A DNA stretch of 64,000 nt from Fervidobacterium sp. GTDB lineage: Bacteria > Thermotogota > Thermotogae > Thermotogales > Fervidobacteriaceae. Position 1 is the stretch's first letter, and each line of letters opens with the position of its first letter. The stretch lies in the NCBI GenBank assembly GCA_026419195.1, contig JANZZV010000001.1, positions 326,640 to 390,639 of the forward strand. Direction: 5' to 3'. Below the pieces are notes generated by a model. It was given only the letters and a program-made list of their open reading frames with translations. It had not been told where the DNA came from and did not search any database. Made by a program: the position numbers and the translations under genes. Below, piece by piece: positions 27,202 to 36,275 of the stretch.

Positions 27202-27850
27202 ACACTTTTTCTTCAGTATCTTCTCCATCATAACTTTGAAAGTTTTTTATTATGGAATACGCAAGTGTCTCAAATGATAAAGTAATGTCAACATCTTCAA
27301 CAGGCAATTTGCTTTTTAATTTAACAGGAGAGAAATTAACAATGCCTTTGATACCTACACTTTCTATTTGTTCTACAACTATTTGGGCTGAATTCTCAGG
27401 GACAGCGACAACTGCAATTTCTATATTTAGTTCCTCAGTTATTTTTTTAAGTTCATTTATGTGGGATACCGTAATACCACCGATTTTTTTTCCAACCTTT
27501 TCATTGTCGTTGTCAAATATAGCAACTACTCTAAATTTGTGTTTCACCAAACCTGGATAATTTGCCAAGGCACTTCCAAGATTCCCAGCACCTATTATCG
27601 CTACATTCCATTCCTTGTTAACACCAATTATGTGTGCGATTTCACTAACTAACTTCTTGACGTTATAGCCAAGTCCTCTCTTACCAAACTCGCCAAAATA
27701 CGATAAATCTTTCCTCACTTGACTTGGTTTTATGTTTAAACGGTGTGCAATATCTTGCGACGATACAAAATTTACACCCTCGTCTTTGAATCTCAAAAGA
27801 CACCGATAATATAAACCAAGCCTCTTCACAGTTGGTTTCGGAATTTTCAC
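27200..27850 (-). CDS. rex: Redox-sensing transcriptional repressor Rex
   Basis: 216 aa. The N-terminal winged helix (VSSQDIAHRLNIKPSQVRKDLSYFG, with the Rex-typical QVRKDLSxFG) precedes a Rossmann domain binding NADH (NVAIIGAGNLGSALANYPG) and a C-terminal helix. Rex senses the NADH/NAD+ ratio and represses fermentation and hydrogen metabolism genes when NAD+ is high. The GTG start has a GGGGGG site 7 nt upstream. It is likely autoregulated by the operator at 27874-27891. Confidence 0.95.
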   Translation of the reverse strand: MKIPKPTVKRLGLYYRCLLRFKDEGVNFVSSQDIAHRLNIKPSQVRKDLSYFGEFGKRGLGYNVKKLVSEIAHIIGVNKEWNVAIIGAGNLGSALANYPGLVKHKFRVVAIFDNDNEKVGKKIGGITVSHINELKKITEELNIEIAVVAVPENSAQIVVEQIESVGIKGIVNFSPVKLKSKLPVEDVDITLSFETLAYSIIKNFQSYDGEDTEEKV

Positions 27851-27873
27851 AAAAGTCCCCCCTAGGTGTTAAA

Positions 27874-27891
27874 TAGTTAATTTCTTCACAA
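27874..27891 (-). promoter_or_regulatory. Candidate Rex operator at the rex promoter
   Basis: On the minus strand: TTGTGAA-GAAA-TTAACTA. The general Rex consensus is TTGTGAA-N4-TTCACAA, so the first half is perfect and the second matches 5 of 7. It starts on the last base of the -10 element and covers the likely start site. Confidence 0.6.
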
Positions 27892-27919
27892 TTTTATCAT
27901 AAATGCGAAAAAGTATCAA
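27891..27919 (-). promoter_or_regulatory. rex promoter
   Basis: TTGATA, a 17-nt spacer, then TAAAAT on the minus strand, about 40 nt before the GTG start. Confidence 0.65.
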
Positions 27920-27947
27920 GCACATTACGGAAAAACAAAAAGTTGCA

Positions 27948-28589
27948 TCACAAACCAAGTTCAAAGGTTGTAAGAATTACCTTTATTCTTTTTGGTTGTC
28001 TGAAGGAAGATTCGACAATTAAAAAGTAGTTACATATTCTTTGATCCGATGCACAGTCGTGGCAGAAACCTGTAGCATTACAAGGTGTTTTTAGTTCAAG
28101 TCTTTTTGCATTCATGGGAGATATCATTCTTACGCGTTCTATAGCTTCATCTAAATTTTTTACGACCTTATTTACGCTTACGACAAGAATAATGTTCTTA
28201 GGACCAAAAGCGATTGCAGCAACACGATTACCATTTCCATCCAGAAAAATTAACTTTCCATCTTCAGTTACAGCGTTGGCACTACATAGATAAAAATCAG
28301 AAGAAAATGCTGCAATTTCAAGATTTCTCCTTTCTTCTGGAGTTTTTGCTTTAGTTCTATCAATAAAGTTGTATTTTTCACTTCTAAGCATATCCAAAAT
28401 ACCAGACTCTAAGATACTCAACGAACCTCCTGAAGCAACGGTAGCTCCTTGTGGTATCATTAAATTTATCAAGTTAATTAAATCTTCTTCACTTTTAGCG
28501 ATATGAACTTCAAAAGCCCTTTTTTCCAAGGATTTTTTCACTGTCTGTGCAACATGTTCGTATTTCCAAGTGTATAGTTCCTCACGCAT
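27948..28589 (-). CDS. LUD-domain (LutC/YkgG-like) protein
   Basis: 213 aa from the ATG at 28589, which has TTAGGAGGG upstream. The LUD fold is recognised from GATVASGGSLSILESGI, RRNLEIAAFSSDFYLCSANA, and FGPKNIILVVSVNKVVKNLDEAIERVR. A cysteine cluster follows: C-x4-FCHDC, then DQRICNYF. LutC belongs to a lactate oxidation complex, but LutA and LutB are absent here. Single LUD proteins with this cysteine tail are common in anaerobes and have no assigned function. It lies between rex and tRNA-Asp. Confidence 0.8.
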   Translation of the reverse strand: MREELYTWKYEHVAQTVKKSLEKRAFEVHIAKSEEDLINLINLMIPQGATVASGGSLSILESGILDMLRSEKYNFIDRTKAKTPEERRNLEIAAFSSDFYLCSANAVTEDGKLIFLDGNGNRVAAIAFGPKNIILVVSVNKVVKNLDEAIERVRMISPMNAKRLELKTPCNATGFCHDCASDQRICNYFLIVESSFRQPKRIKVILTTFELGL

Positions 28590-28619
28590 AAAGTTCCCTC
28601 CTAACAAAAAGATGATTTC

Positions 28620-28652
28620 AAAAAAAACAAGCGAGACCTTTAACGGTCTCGC
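28620..28652 (-). terminator. Terminator of tRNA-Asp
   Basis: An 8-bp stem (GCGAGACC/GGTCTCGC) followed on the minus strand by TTGTTTTTTTT, just after the tRNA 3' end. Confidence 0.88.
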
Positions 28653-28663
28653 TATTTAAGTGT

Positions 28664-28741
28664 TGGCGGGGACGACGAGATTTGAACTCGCGGCCACCGG
28701 TGTGACAGACCGGCGTGCTAACCAGGCTGCACCACGTCCCC
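28664..28741 (-). tRNA. tRNA-Asp (GTC)
   Basis: 78 nt including the encoded CCA. The cloverleaf closes: acceptor GGGGACG/CGTCCCC, D stem GTGC/GCAC with loop AGCCTGGTTA, anticodon stem CCGGT/ACCGG with loop CTGTCAC (anticodon GTC), and T stem GCGAG/CTCGT with loop TTCAAAT. The discriminator base is G, as required for Asp. It has its own promoter and terminator. Confidence 0.96.
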
Positions 28742-28773
28742 GTCTGTTGTCAGTTTGCCACTGACCGTGTTAT

Positions 28774-28802
28774 ATTCTGCCACAAGGTGTTTATTTTGTC
28801 AA
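28774..28802 (-). promoter_or_regulatory. tRNA-Asp promoter
   Basis: On the minus strand: a perfect TTGACA, a 17-nt spacer, then CAGAAT. A TATAAC lies 5 nt further on. No terminator separates it from the lysA stop. Confidence 0.6.
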
Positions 28803-28834
28803 TAGGTGTTTTCAAAATTGCACCTTGTAGTACA

Positions 28835-30013
28835 TCAAATAACGTTGCGGAATAAATCGTTTAATGTCTCGCGTCTTCTTATTAACTTGGCTTCGAATGA
28901 ATTGTAAGTTTGAGTTACAAGTATTTCCGCAGGTCTGGGCATAGAGTTATAATTATTTGACATCGCGTAACCATAGGCTCCAACGTCTTCGATCACTAAA
29001 AAGCTTCCTTCTTTCGGGATTTTAAGCTTTCTCTCGAGCGCAAGAATATCACCGGACTCGCAAAGTGGTCCAACTAAGTCCACAATTTCTTCTTCGGGAT
29101 TGTCGTTGTACGGTTCAAGAACACAAATACGATGATATGCGTTGTACATCGCGGGTCTTATTAACACATTTAACCCGCCGTCAACTACTATAAATGTTTT
29201 GTACGGTGTTCTTTTTATGTATTCCACTTTTAGAACTAGTATTCCAGCAGGTGCAATGAGATATCTACCAAGCTCAAGGATAACTAAATCAAAAGATTTT
29301 AAGTAAGGAATTACTTTTTCCTTGTAACTATCGATGTTGAGTTCATCGTCTTTGTAGTTTATCCCCCAACCACCACCGATATTTATCTTTGAAAAACCGT
29401 ATCTTTTTGAAAGTTCAACCACTTTCGAGATAGCTTCTTCAAAAGCTCCTACATGCGTGATTTGCGAACCTATGTGTACGTGAAACCCCGATATCTTTAA
29501 TCGTTTATCTTTCAAGGTCTTTTCAAGTAATTCAAGGTGTACACCAAACTTGTTCTTTTTCAAACCTGTCGATATGTGTGGATGTGTTTTGGGATCAACA
29601 TCCGGATTGACTCTGAGAAAAAATTCGGCATTTGTTTGTATATTTGTCCACCTTTCGTATTCTTCGAGAGAATCGATATTTATATATTTAACTTTTTGTC
29701 CAAGGTATTCCATATCTTTTTTTGATTTTCCGTTACCGTTCCAAACGATTTTTCCATCATCGATACCAGCCATTTTGGAGGCATAATATTCTCCTATTGA
29801 AACGATGTCTGTACCGAATCCTTGTTTTCCAAATACTTCAATTATACGCGGGTTATTGTTCGCCTTACAAGCAAATGTCGGTAAAAAGTTTACACCACTA
29901 AAAACATCAGTGACTAAATTAATTCTCTTTAGAATTTCTTCAAATGAATAAATGTATAAAGGTGTTCCATAAGAGTTTGCAATTTCTTCAACTATTTTTT
30001 TTGAAAAAATCAT
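28835..30013 (-). CDS. lysA: Diaminopimelate decarboxylase
   Basis: About 392 aa, a fold-III PLP enzyme converting meso-diaminopimelate to L-lysine. The PLP Lys is in FLPTFACKANNNPRII near residue 50. Other motifs are HVHIGSQITHVGAFEEA, INIGGGWGINY (Gly-rich phosphate-binding) and DLVGPLCESGDILA with the active-site Cys contributed across the dimer. The ATG at 30013 is 7 nt after GAGGTG. No other lysine pathway gene is nearby. Confidence 0.93.
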   Translation of the reverse strand: MIFSKKIVEEIANSYGTPLYIYSFEEILKRINLVTDVFSGVNFLPTFACKANNNPRIIEVFGKQGFGTDIVSIGEYYASKMAGIDDGKIVWNGNGKSKKDMEYLGQKVKYINIDSLEEYERWTNIQTNAEFFLRVNPDVDPKTHPHISTGLKKNKFGVHLELLEKTLKDKRLKISGFHVHIGSQITHVGAFEEAISKVVELSKRYGFSKINIGGGWGINYKDDELNIDSYKEKVIPYLKSFDLVILELGRYLIAPAGILVLKVEYIKRTPYKTFIVVDGGLNVLIRPAMYNAYHRICVLEPYNDNPEEEIVDLVGPLCESGDILALERKLKIPKEGSFLVIEDVGAYGYAMSNNYNSMPRPAEILVTQTYNSFEAKLIRRRETLNDLFRNVI

Positions 30014-30032
30014 TCGCACACCTCACTAAGAA

Positions 30033-30359
30033 TTACCCTTCAATTTTTTTCAACTTCACAGCAGTTCCATAAGCTAGGATTTCCGCAGCACTTTGCATAA
30101 CAGAAGCTGAGCCGAATCTAACACCCACAACAGCATCCGCCCCGAGTTTTTCTGCTTCGGTAATCATTCTCCTAAGTGCAATATTTCTACTCTCAGTGAG
30201 TAGTTCTGTATAACTTTTTATCTCACCACCTGCAATTGTTTTAAAAGCTGCCGCTATGTCTTTACCAAGATGCTTAGAGTTGACTATGTTACCAGCAACG
30301 ATTCCAAGAGTTTCGGTAATTTCATAACCTGGGACATAGTCAGTTGTAACCACGATCAT
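30033..30359 (-). CDS. UPF0145 (YbjQ-like) protein
   Basis: 108 aa from the ATG at 30359 with GGAGGTG upstream; longer in-frame starts lack a site. The family pattern is clear: MIVVTTDYVPGYEITETLG, VAGNIVNSKHLGKDIAA, and AEKLGADAVVGVRFGSA. These proteins form small oligomeric barrels of unknown function. It follows the ABC-2 permease gene in what may be one transcript with gntR and the ATPase. Confidence 0.87.
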   Translation of the reverse strand: MIVVTTDYVPGYEITETLGIVAGNIVNSKHLGKDIAAAFKTIAGGEIKSYTELLTESRNIALRRMITEAEKLGADAVVGVRFGSASVMQSAAEILAYGTAVKLKKIEG

Positions 30360-30397
30360 ACCAAACACCTCCCTGTATGAAATAGTTCTAATTTTAA

Positions 30398-31147
30398 TCA
30401 AACTTCTTTCTTTAAGAAAATCCCGTATGCTAAAAGTGTTATTATTAATGATAATATTATAACTCCAAAGGTGTATTTAAAGTCAATGCTGTTTCTTAGG
30501 AAAATACTATTTCCCAGTGCATATGTGTAAGTATTCAAAAATTTCAGAGGTTTTAACATACCAGCAACTGTTGTAATTGCAAGTGTAGAAAGTCCAGCAA
30601 GTAATGGTTTTACTTGGTCATCAAAGATAACTGAATAAAATAATGTTATACAAAACCAAAGTAAACCGGCAAACAATGATTGTGTTGTGAACTTTATACC
30701 TGCGAGATATTGGTAGTCTTTGTTAAGGGCAAATGAATAGAAGATTGGTAACAATCCGGTGAAAAGCAAAATGAACCAAAGTGAAATGAGACCTGAAAAA
30801 AATTTATTGATGAAAACTTGTTTTCTATTTTTTCTTACAAGTAAGAATGCTATAGTACCGTTTTCTACTTCCCTGGCAAAAAGTGGAAACGCCATTATAA
30901 TACCAACTATAGGGACTATTTGTCCGAAGTTTTTGCCGTACCATTGAGAATTTATATAGAAGTCCCATTCTTTAAGTTTGTTTAGCATACTTGGGGGTAA
31001 GAACTTTTCTAACTGTGGGGTGCCAGAGTATCCTTCAAGCATTCTCAATGTAAATTTTTGAAAAGGTGCAACTATAAAAAACAATACAACCAAAGTAAAC
31101 AACGTACCAACAATTCTCACTCTCATATCATAAAACTCTTTCCTCAT
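30398..31147 (-). CDS. ABC-2 type transporter permease
   Basis: 249 aa with about six hydrophobic segments. The first helix (IVGTLFTLVVLFFIVAPF) is followed by a large outside loop of about 60 residues. A short cytoplasmic motif (FAREVENGTIAFLLVRKNRKQ) resembles the coupling region of ABC-2 permeases. It pairs with the ATPase gene ending 3 bp upstream. The locus resembles B. subtilis YtrA-type exporters, which respond to cell-wall-active compounds; the substrate here is unknown. Confidence 0.83.
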   Translation of the reverse strand: MRKEFYDMRVRIVGTLFTLVVLFFIVAPFQKFTLRMLEGYSGTPQLEKFLPPSMLNKLKEWDFYINSQWYGKNFGQIVPIVGIIMAFPLFAREVENGTIAFLLVRKNRKQVFINKFFSGLISLWFILLFTGLLPIFYSFALNKDYQYLAGIKFTTQSLFAGLLWFCITLFYSVIFDDQVKPLLAGLSTLAITTVAGMLKPLKFLNTYTYALGNSIFLRNSIDFKYTFGVIILSLIITLLAYGIFLKKEV

Positions 31148-31149
31148 AA

Positions 31150-31971
31150 CTAATCACCTTCTCTTGTAACATCTTTTGACGTCTTATCGCTGAGTACAAT
31201 CGCCTCAAAAATTATGTCAAAATTAACAGGTTCACATTCAAATCCATTCTCTTGTGCCCATTTTCTTTTTACTATATATATACTTTCTTTTTCGGTTGTT
31301 TTGTACTTGTACCCATCTATGATTTTAGTTTTATCAACACGAATTGCACAGTATTTCTGTTTTATGTCATCAAGGTATCCAACTTCCAGTATTTTTCCTT
31401 TGTTCATTATTGCCACCCTATCTGCTATCTTCTCGACTTCACTTAGAATATGACTGGTATATAAAACGGAATTTCTCTCGAGTGGTACAGTACGAATCAG
31501 ATCTAATATTTGGTTTCTGACTATAGGGTCTAAACCCCAAGTGGGCTCATCAAGTATGTATAGTTGTACTTTTTGAGAAAGGACAATAGACATATAAAGT
31601 TGCGTCGTTTGTCCGTTCGATAGTTCTCCAACTTTTTCTGATAAGGGTATGGCAAACTTCTCAACAAATTCAAAACATTTGTTTTTATCAAAATCTTTTG
31701 TAATCGAAGCAGTCATTTCAATAAGTTGTTTAACAGTGTAACTTTGGTACAATTCTTTACCTTCCGGCAAATATCCAACACTTCCATTAAGTATAATTTC
31801 TCCACCATCTTTTTTTTTAAGACCAAGAATACACTTAATCGTTGTTGTTTTTCCAGCACCATTTGGACCTAACAACGCAAAAATTTCTCCTTCATTGACA
31901 GAAAATGAGATACCATCAACTGCTTTTATATTTTTGTAATACTTCTTCAAATCAATCACTTCAAGTATCAA
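31150..31971 (-). CDS. ABC transporter ATP-binding protein
   Basis: About 273 aa. Walker A is GPNGAGKTTTIK, the signature is LSNGQTTQLYMS (a variant LSGGQ), and Walker B is LYILDEPTWGLDP, followed by the switch His in LYTSHILSEVEKIADRV. The TTG at 31971 is preferred because it lies 8 nt after GGAGG; upstream in-frame starts would overlap the regulator gene. It is the cytoplasmic partner of the ABC-2 permease. Confidence 0.92.
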   Translation of the reverse strand: MILEVIDLKKYYKNIKAVDGISFSVNEGEIFALLGPNGAGKTTTIKCILGLKKKDGGEIILNGSVGYLPEGKELYQSYTVKQLIEMTASITKDFDKNKCFEFVEKFAIPLSEKVGELSNGQTTQLYMSIVLSQKVQLYILDEPTWGLDPIVRNQILDLIRTVPLERNSVLYTSHILSEVEKIADRVAIMNKGKILEVGYLDDIKQKYCAIRVDKTKIIDGYKYKTTEKESIYIVKRKWAQENGFECEPVNFDIIFEAIVLSDKTSKDVTREGD

Positions 31972-31996
31972 TTCTGCCACCTCCTTATTTCTATGT

Positions 31997-32362
31997 TTAT
32001 TTTTGAGCGTCAAATAATAACTCGACGATTCTCAAAATTTGATCTTTTGAAACTCCCACTTGTTTCAATTTTAGAACAAATTTCTCAAATTCTTCAACCA
32101 ACTCTAACTTGATCTTGCTGTTTTCTATGTTTGCAACAACGTACCCTTCACCACGCTCTACACGAATTATACCTTCTATTTCAAGTTCTCTGTAAGCCCT
32201 TGCAACAGTATTTAAATTCACACCTATATCTTTTGCTAAAGTTCTTATTGAAGGTATAAATTCCCCAGGCTTCAGCTCTCCATTTATAACCTTTCCTTTT
32301 ATGTGTTCTTTTATTTGTAAATACACTGGAATATGTGAATTAAAATCCACACTAAACCACAT
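31997..32362 (-). CDS. GntR-family regulator, YtrA type
   Basis: 121 aa from the ATG at 32362 (AGAGGTG upstream). The winged helix reads PVYLQIKEHIKGKVINGELKPGEFIPS, then RTLAKDIGVNLNTVARAYRELEIEGI and VERGEGYVV. Only a short C-terminal helical tail follows, as in YtrA regulators of ABC export operons. It leads the operon and probably represses its own promoter, which contains nested palindromes. Confidence 0.9.
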   Translation of the reverse strand: MWFSVDFNSHIPVYLQIKEHIKGKVINGELKPGEFIPSIRTLAKDIGVNLNTVARAYRELEIEGIIRVERGEGYVVANIENSKIKLELVEEFEKFVLKLKQVGVSKDQILRIVELLFDAQK

Positions 32363-32409
32363 CCAAACACCTCTTTTTCTTGAGGATAACTCCTTCACTC
32401 CCTTGTAAT

Positions 32410-32437
32410 ATTATACTATTACAGTATACATTGTCAA
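32410..32437 (-). promoter_or_regulatory. Promoter of the gntR-ABC operon with embedded operator
   Basis: On the minus strand: TTGACA, 16 nt, TATAAT. Inside it are two overlapping inverted repeats, TATACT-N5-AGTATA (32412-32428) and GTAATA-N6-TATTAC. Binding by the GntR-type regulator would block the polymerase. Confidence 0.7.
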
Positions 32438-32446
32438 TAAGAAAAT

Positions 32447-32477
32447 AAAAATAGGGATGCGGAACATCCCTATTTTT
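32447..32477 (-). terminator. Terminator of the FtsX-type permease gene
   Basis: A 13-bp stem AAAAATAGGGATG/CATCCCTATTTTT with a 5-nt loop. It works on both strands in principle. Confidence 0.85.
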
Positions 32478-32491
32478 ACTATTTTTTTGGT

Positions 32492-35119
32492 TTAATCGAA
32501 CACGCGGAGAGCTTCTGATGGTGGAATTTTTTGTGATATGTTTGCTGGAATTGAAACAAAGATTATGGTTAATCCGAACACGCTTAGTAAAGTCATTCCT
32601 ACCTTCCACAGAGGAATTACAACTTTAAACGATGGTAATAAAGGACTTACAAAGTTTACAAGATCTCTTATTATTAAGGTACTTGAGAGCAATGCAACTA
32701 TTGTAGCTATTATAACAACCATAAGTGATTCGTATATAAACATTTTAAATATCACACCGCTACTTGAACCTATAGCTCGCAGCATACCTATATGCTTTTT
32801 TCTGACGTATACATTTCTGAATGTTATGATAGCCAATCCGGCAAATCCAGCAAAGAAACCAAGGTAGAACAATTGTAGTGACAATTCCACAAGGTTATCT
32901 ATAGAAGTGTAAAGCTTTTCTATTTCTCCTGTTATATAAAAAGCACCGTCGAACTTTCTTGCAACAAATTCCTGAGCCTCCAACGCCAATTTTTTATCCT
33001 TTATAATTCCAACATATCCACTAATTGCACCAAAGAATTTTCTATTTCTCCAAATTATAATACCATCCATTGGTAGCAAAGCCTCAACGGGATTGTAGAG
33101 ACCTTTTATCATAAATTCCTCAGTTATTTTCGGAGATATGCCAGGTAGAACGCCTTTCAACGTCAATTTTATATGTTCACCTTTACTGGATTTTGTGATC
33201 GTTTGAGAAATATATACGGACTTGTCAGGTATATCTTCCGGCTTGATATATTTAATTTCTTTCATTAATTTTTCTGATGGTAAAATTAGGTGTTTAAAAA
33301 TTTTTTCATCAGATACTATGAATGTGTGTTTCGTTTTTTGCCCTGGGAAAGTAACTTCAACAAGTTGAACAGGTATCAATGCTTCAAATTTTTTGGCAAA
33401 TGTTTCATCGTTTAAGTATTTGTAAGAACCAAAGAATGTTTTAAGTGGATTTTCAATAATAATGAAATTGTATCCAAACGCACCTTCGTCTTTTTTCGAT
33501 TCGATATACTTTGATATACTTGTAGGAATCACTGCGCTTATTAATATAAGTATCAAAGTAACAGAGTACACTATAAAAATTGCGAAATTCCGATTTTTGT
33601 GTTTCTCAATATAGGATATAGCGAGTATTGTAGGGATACTCTTAAATCTTTCAAGAATTTTTTTTATGTAAGGTAGAAATCCAAAGACAAGATAGATACT
33701 ACCTACAAGCGAAAATGCTGCACGAATAAGCATATCTTTTGCAGTACCTGTGGACAGCATTGCAGTGTTAGACAACAGGATAGAAAGACCATAAAAGGAT
33801 AATATGAGACTATTTCTGTAGATTAATGGCACGATGATAAGTATGCCAAGGAGAAAATATTTATAAGATATGTTATACAAATATAGCAAGAAAATTAACA
33901 TCAGAGAACCATAAATAATCTTTTTGAATGTTACTTTCCTTTTTTGTTCTTCTATATCTCTACCTGTGTAGAGTATAGAAGGGGAGACGTTAGAAAATTC
34001 GATGCTTTTGTACACCAAGATTAAAACAGGCACAAACGCTGCAATAAGTACTGCGTAAAATACACTTTGAGGAGTAATGTAAAATGGTATTTTATCTTGA
34101 ACGAATGCAAACAATTCATCTTCTCTTCTGAATGAATTTATTTTTTCAAGAAGGTATACGCCAAATCCAAGTCCTGCTGCAGCACCAACAATTTCAGAGA
34201 TTATTAGATATATAAAGCCCTCCAAAAATAGTATACTAAACATACTACCTCTTGAATACCCTATTGCTCTCAAAACCCCAAGGGAACCTTTACGCTCTTC
34301 GGTAAGTATTCCATAAAAAGATGCTATGAACAAAAAACTTGAAATTACCGAAAAGCCTGAGAACCCGATGAACAAATAACCTATTATTTTGCTCAAAGGA
34401 GATGTTGCCAACCTATGTTTAACAGCATTGACACGAATCGAACCCTCATATTCCGCAAGTGTGTGGGCAAAAGTTTTATGAGATTCCACAGGCATGTCGA
34501 GTGTCACCAAGTAGACGTTTGGTTCCTTCAAGGTGTAGAGACCAAACTCTTCAAATAAATCCTCTGGTAAAAATATAGTTCCGTTTCCTGATGCTGTCTC
34601 ACCGCGGAAGTTAAGTTCTCCTTCGCCAAACGACTGAATTTCCACATTGTATGATCCCTTAGCGGTTATTATTTCTATCTTCTGACCAATAGCTATGTTA
34701 AAAGTTTTAGCAGTATCGTTGCTTATAGTTATACCTGTGACTTTCCGACCTATGTATCGTTCAAGTTCTTTTGTTACTGCCATTGCATAGAGATCAACGT
34801 ACTTACCATTAATATTTGCTCGGATTTGTGCGAGTTTCACAGGAACAAAGTCCTTGATTTCTTTGAAATTTTTTAGAACCTTTCCTATCTTAGAAACGTT
34901 AATTGCCTTAGGTAAAAATATTGTATCTGCCTTATCTCTAATCACTAGATCGATCTTACCAAAGTTTTTGGACAATTTTTGGTTGAGATAATAACTCACA
35001 GAATCATTTAAAGAAAGACCACCAACAAGAAGCATGGTGGCCACAAATGTACCGAGTATAGCTAATAAACTTATTTTCCAGTGCTTCGAAAAGTTACGCA
35101 GTGCGATCTTAATTACCAT
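32492..35119 (-). CDS. FtsX-type ABC permease, duplicated, no adjacent ATPase
   Basis: 875 aa. An N-terminal membrane anchor (ISLLAILGTFVATMLLVGG) is followed by a large outer domain (about 45-235), then an FtsX-domain helix bundle (SVISSFLFIASFYGILTEERKGSLGVLRAIGYSRG). Several more helices and a second copy follow (FAGLAIITFRNVYVRKKHIGMLRAIGSSSG). The LRAIG motif after a cytoplasmic helix in both halves is the MacB/LolC hallmark. Such permeases usually need a LolD/MacB-like ATPase, and none is next to this gene. It lies just downstream of rpoD. Possible roles are lipoprotein or drug transfer, or envelope signalling. Confidence 0.85.
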   Translation of the reverse strand: MVIKIALRNFSKHWKISLLAILGTFVATMLLVGGLSLNDSVSYYLNQKLSKNFGKIDLVIRDKADTIFLPKAINVSKIGKVLKNFKEIKDFVPVKLAQIRANINGKYVDLYAMAVTKELERYIGRKVTGITISNDTAKTFNIAIGQKIEIITAKGSYNVEIQSFGEGELNFRGETASGNGTIFLPEDLFEEFGLYTLKEPNVYLVTLDMPVESHKTFAHTLAEYEGSIRVNAVKHRLATSPLSKIIGYLFIGFSGFSVISSFLFIASFYGILTEERKGSLGVLRAIGYSRGSMFSILFLEGFIYLIISEIVGAAAGLGFGVYLLEKINSFRREDELFAFVQDKIPFYITPQSVFYAVLIAAFVPVLILVYKSIEFSNVSPSILYTGRDIEEQKRKVTFKKIIYGSLMLIFLLYLYNISYKYFLLGILIIVPLIYRNSLILSFYGLSILLSNTAMLSTGTAKDMLIRAAFSLVGSIYLVFGFLPYIKKILERFKSIPTILAISYIEKHKNRNFAIFIVYSVTLILILISAVIPTSISKYIESKKDEGAFGYNFIIIENPLKTFFGSYKYLNDETFAKKFEALIPVQLVEVTFPGQKTKHTFIVSDEKIFKHLILPSEKLMKEIKYIKPEDIPDKSVYISQTITKSSKGEHIKLTLKGVLPGISPKITEEFMIKGLYNPVEALLPMDGIIIWRNRKFFGAISGYVGIIKDKKLALEAQEFVARKFDGAFYITGEIEKLYTSIDNLVELSLQLFYLGFFAGFAGLAIITFRNVYVRKKHIGMLRAIGSSSGVIFKMFIYESLMVVIIATIVALLSSTLIIRDLVNFVSPLLPSFKVVIPLWKVGMTLLSVFGLTIIFVSIPANISQKIPPSEALRVFD

Positions 35120-35138
35120 ATTCTCATCTCTCTTGATT

Positions 35139-36257
35139 CTAATCTTCTTCGGTGAGCTTTTGCAATAGCCTGAGGTAACGACTACGCGATGGATGTCTAA
35201 GCTTCCTTAAAGCTTTAACTTCTATTTGCCTGATTCTTTCACGAGTAACACCAAAGTACTGACCTACTTCTTCAAGTGTTTTTGGTTTACCATCGAGTAT
35301 ACCGTATCGCATTTTAAGTACCATCTTCTCTCTATCGTTCAATGTTTCAAGAAGTTTATCTATCTCTTCTTTCATAAGCATTCTTATAGCTTCTTTCTTC
35401 GGAGAGCCTATACTTTCATCGGCAACAAAATCTCCCATAGAAGAATCGTCTTCTTCACCGACGGGTGTTTCGAGTGAAAGAGTTTCAGGGGCAGCTTGTA
35501 AAATTTCCTCAATTTTATCGACAGGTTTTCCAACTTGTTCTGCTATGTACTCTATTGAAGGTTCTTCACCATGTTCTTGTACGTATTCTCTTTTTATCTT
35601 CTGTATCTTATTAATAGTTTCAACCATATGAACAGGTACTCTTATCGTTCTTGCTTGATCTGCTATTGCCCTTGTGATTGCCTGCCTAATCCACCAAGTT
35701 GCGTAAGTTGAAAATTTGTAGCCTTTTGACCAATCAAATTTTTCAACGGCTTTTATAAGTCCAAGACTTCCCTCTTGGATGAGGTCTAGAAAAGAAAGCC
35801 CCTTTCCTAGATATCTTTTTGCCATACTTACAACAAGTCTTAAATTGGATATTATAAGTTCTTCTTTTGCGTTTCGCTCACCACTTTGAGCACGTTGTGC
35901 GAGCCTTCTCTCTTCAGAAGGTGTGAGAAGTCTTATCTTTCCAATATCTCTTAGGTACATCTTTATTAAGTCTTTTGGTTCTGTACTGTCAAAGATTTCA
36001 GGACTTTCCGAAAGGTATGCTTTGACCTCTTCTTCTATACTCAATAAGTCAGTAGTATCTCTAATTTCTATTTTATTTTTTTCAAGTGTTTCATACACAA
36101 TATCAAGAAAGTTACTATCGAGTGAGTCTGCGTCTCCAGGTGGGAACGTTCTGTCTATATCATCGTATGTGATGTAACCTTTTCTTTTTCCTAAATCAAC
36201 AAGCTTTTCCAATTTTTTTTGAAGTTCTGTATTCTCCTTTACGACTGTTTTAGACAC
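35139..36257 (-). CDS. rpoD: Primary sigma factor SigA (RpoD)
   Basis: 372 aa. Region 1.1 is short. Region 1.2 is [21 protein letters not shown]. Region 2 contains [22 protein letters not shown] and [14 protein letters not shown], region 3 follows, and region 4 ends in [19 protein letters not shown] and [15 protein letters not shown]. It directs RNA polymerase to TTGACA/TATAAT promoters, consistent with those listed here. The start is GTG with GGAGGTG upstream. The dnaG-rpoD pair is the classical macromolecular synthesis operon. Confidence 0.97.
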   Translation of the reverse strand: MSKTVVKENTELQKKLEKLVDLGKRKGYITYDDIDRTFPPGDADSLDSNFLDIVYETLEKNKIEIRDTTDLLSIEEEVKAYLSESPEIFDSTEPKDLIKMYLRDIGKIRLLTPSEERRLAQRAQSGERNAKEELIISNLRLVVSMAKRYLGKGLSFLDLIQEGSLGLIKAVEKFDWSKGYKFSTYATWWIRQAITRAIADQARTIRVPVHMVETINKIQKIKREYVQEHGEEPSIEYIAEQVGKPVDKIEEILQAAPETLSLETPVGEEDDSSMGDFVADESIGSPKKEAIRMLMKEEIDKLLETLNDREKMVLKMRYGILDGKPKTLEEVGQYFGVTRERIRQIEVKALRKLRHPSRSRYLRLLQKLTEED

Positions 36258-36275
36258 AAAAAAACACCTCCTCGT

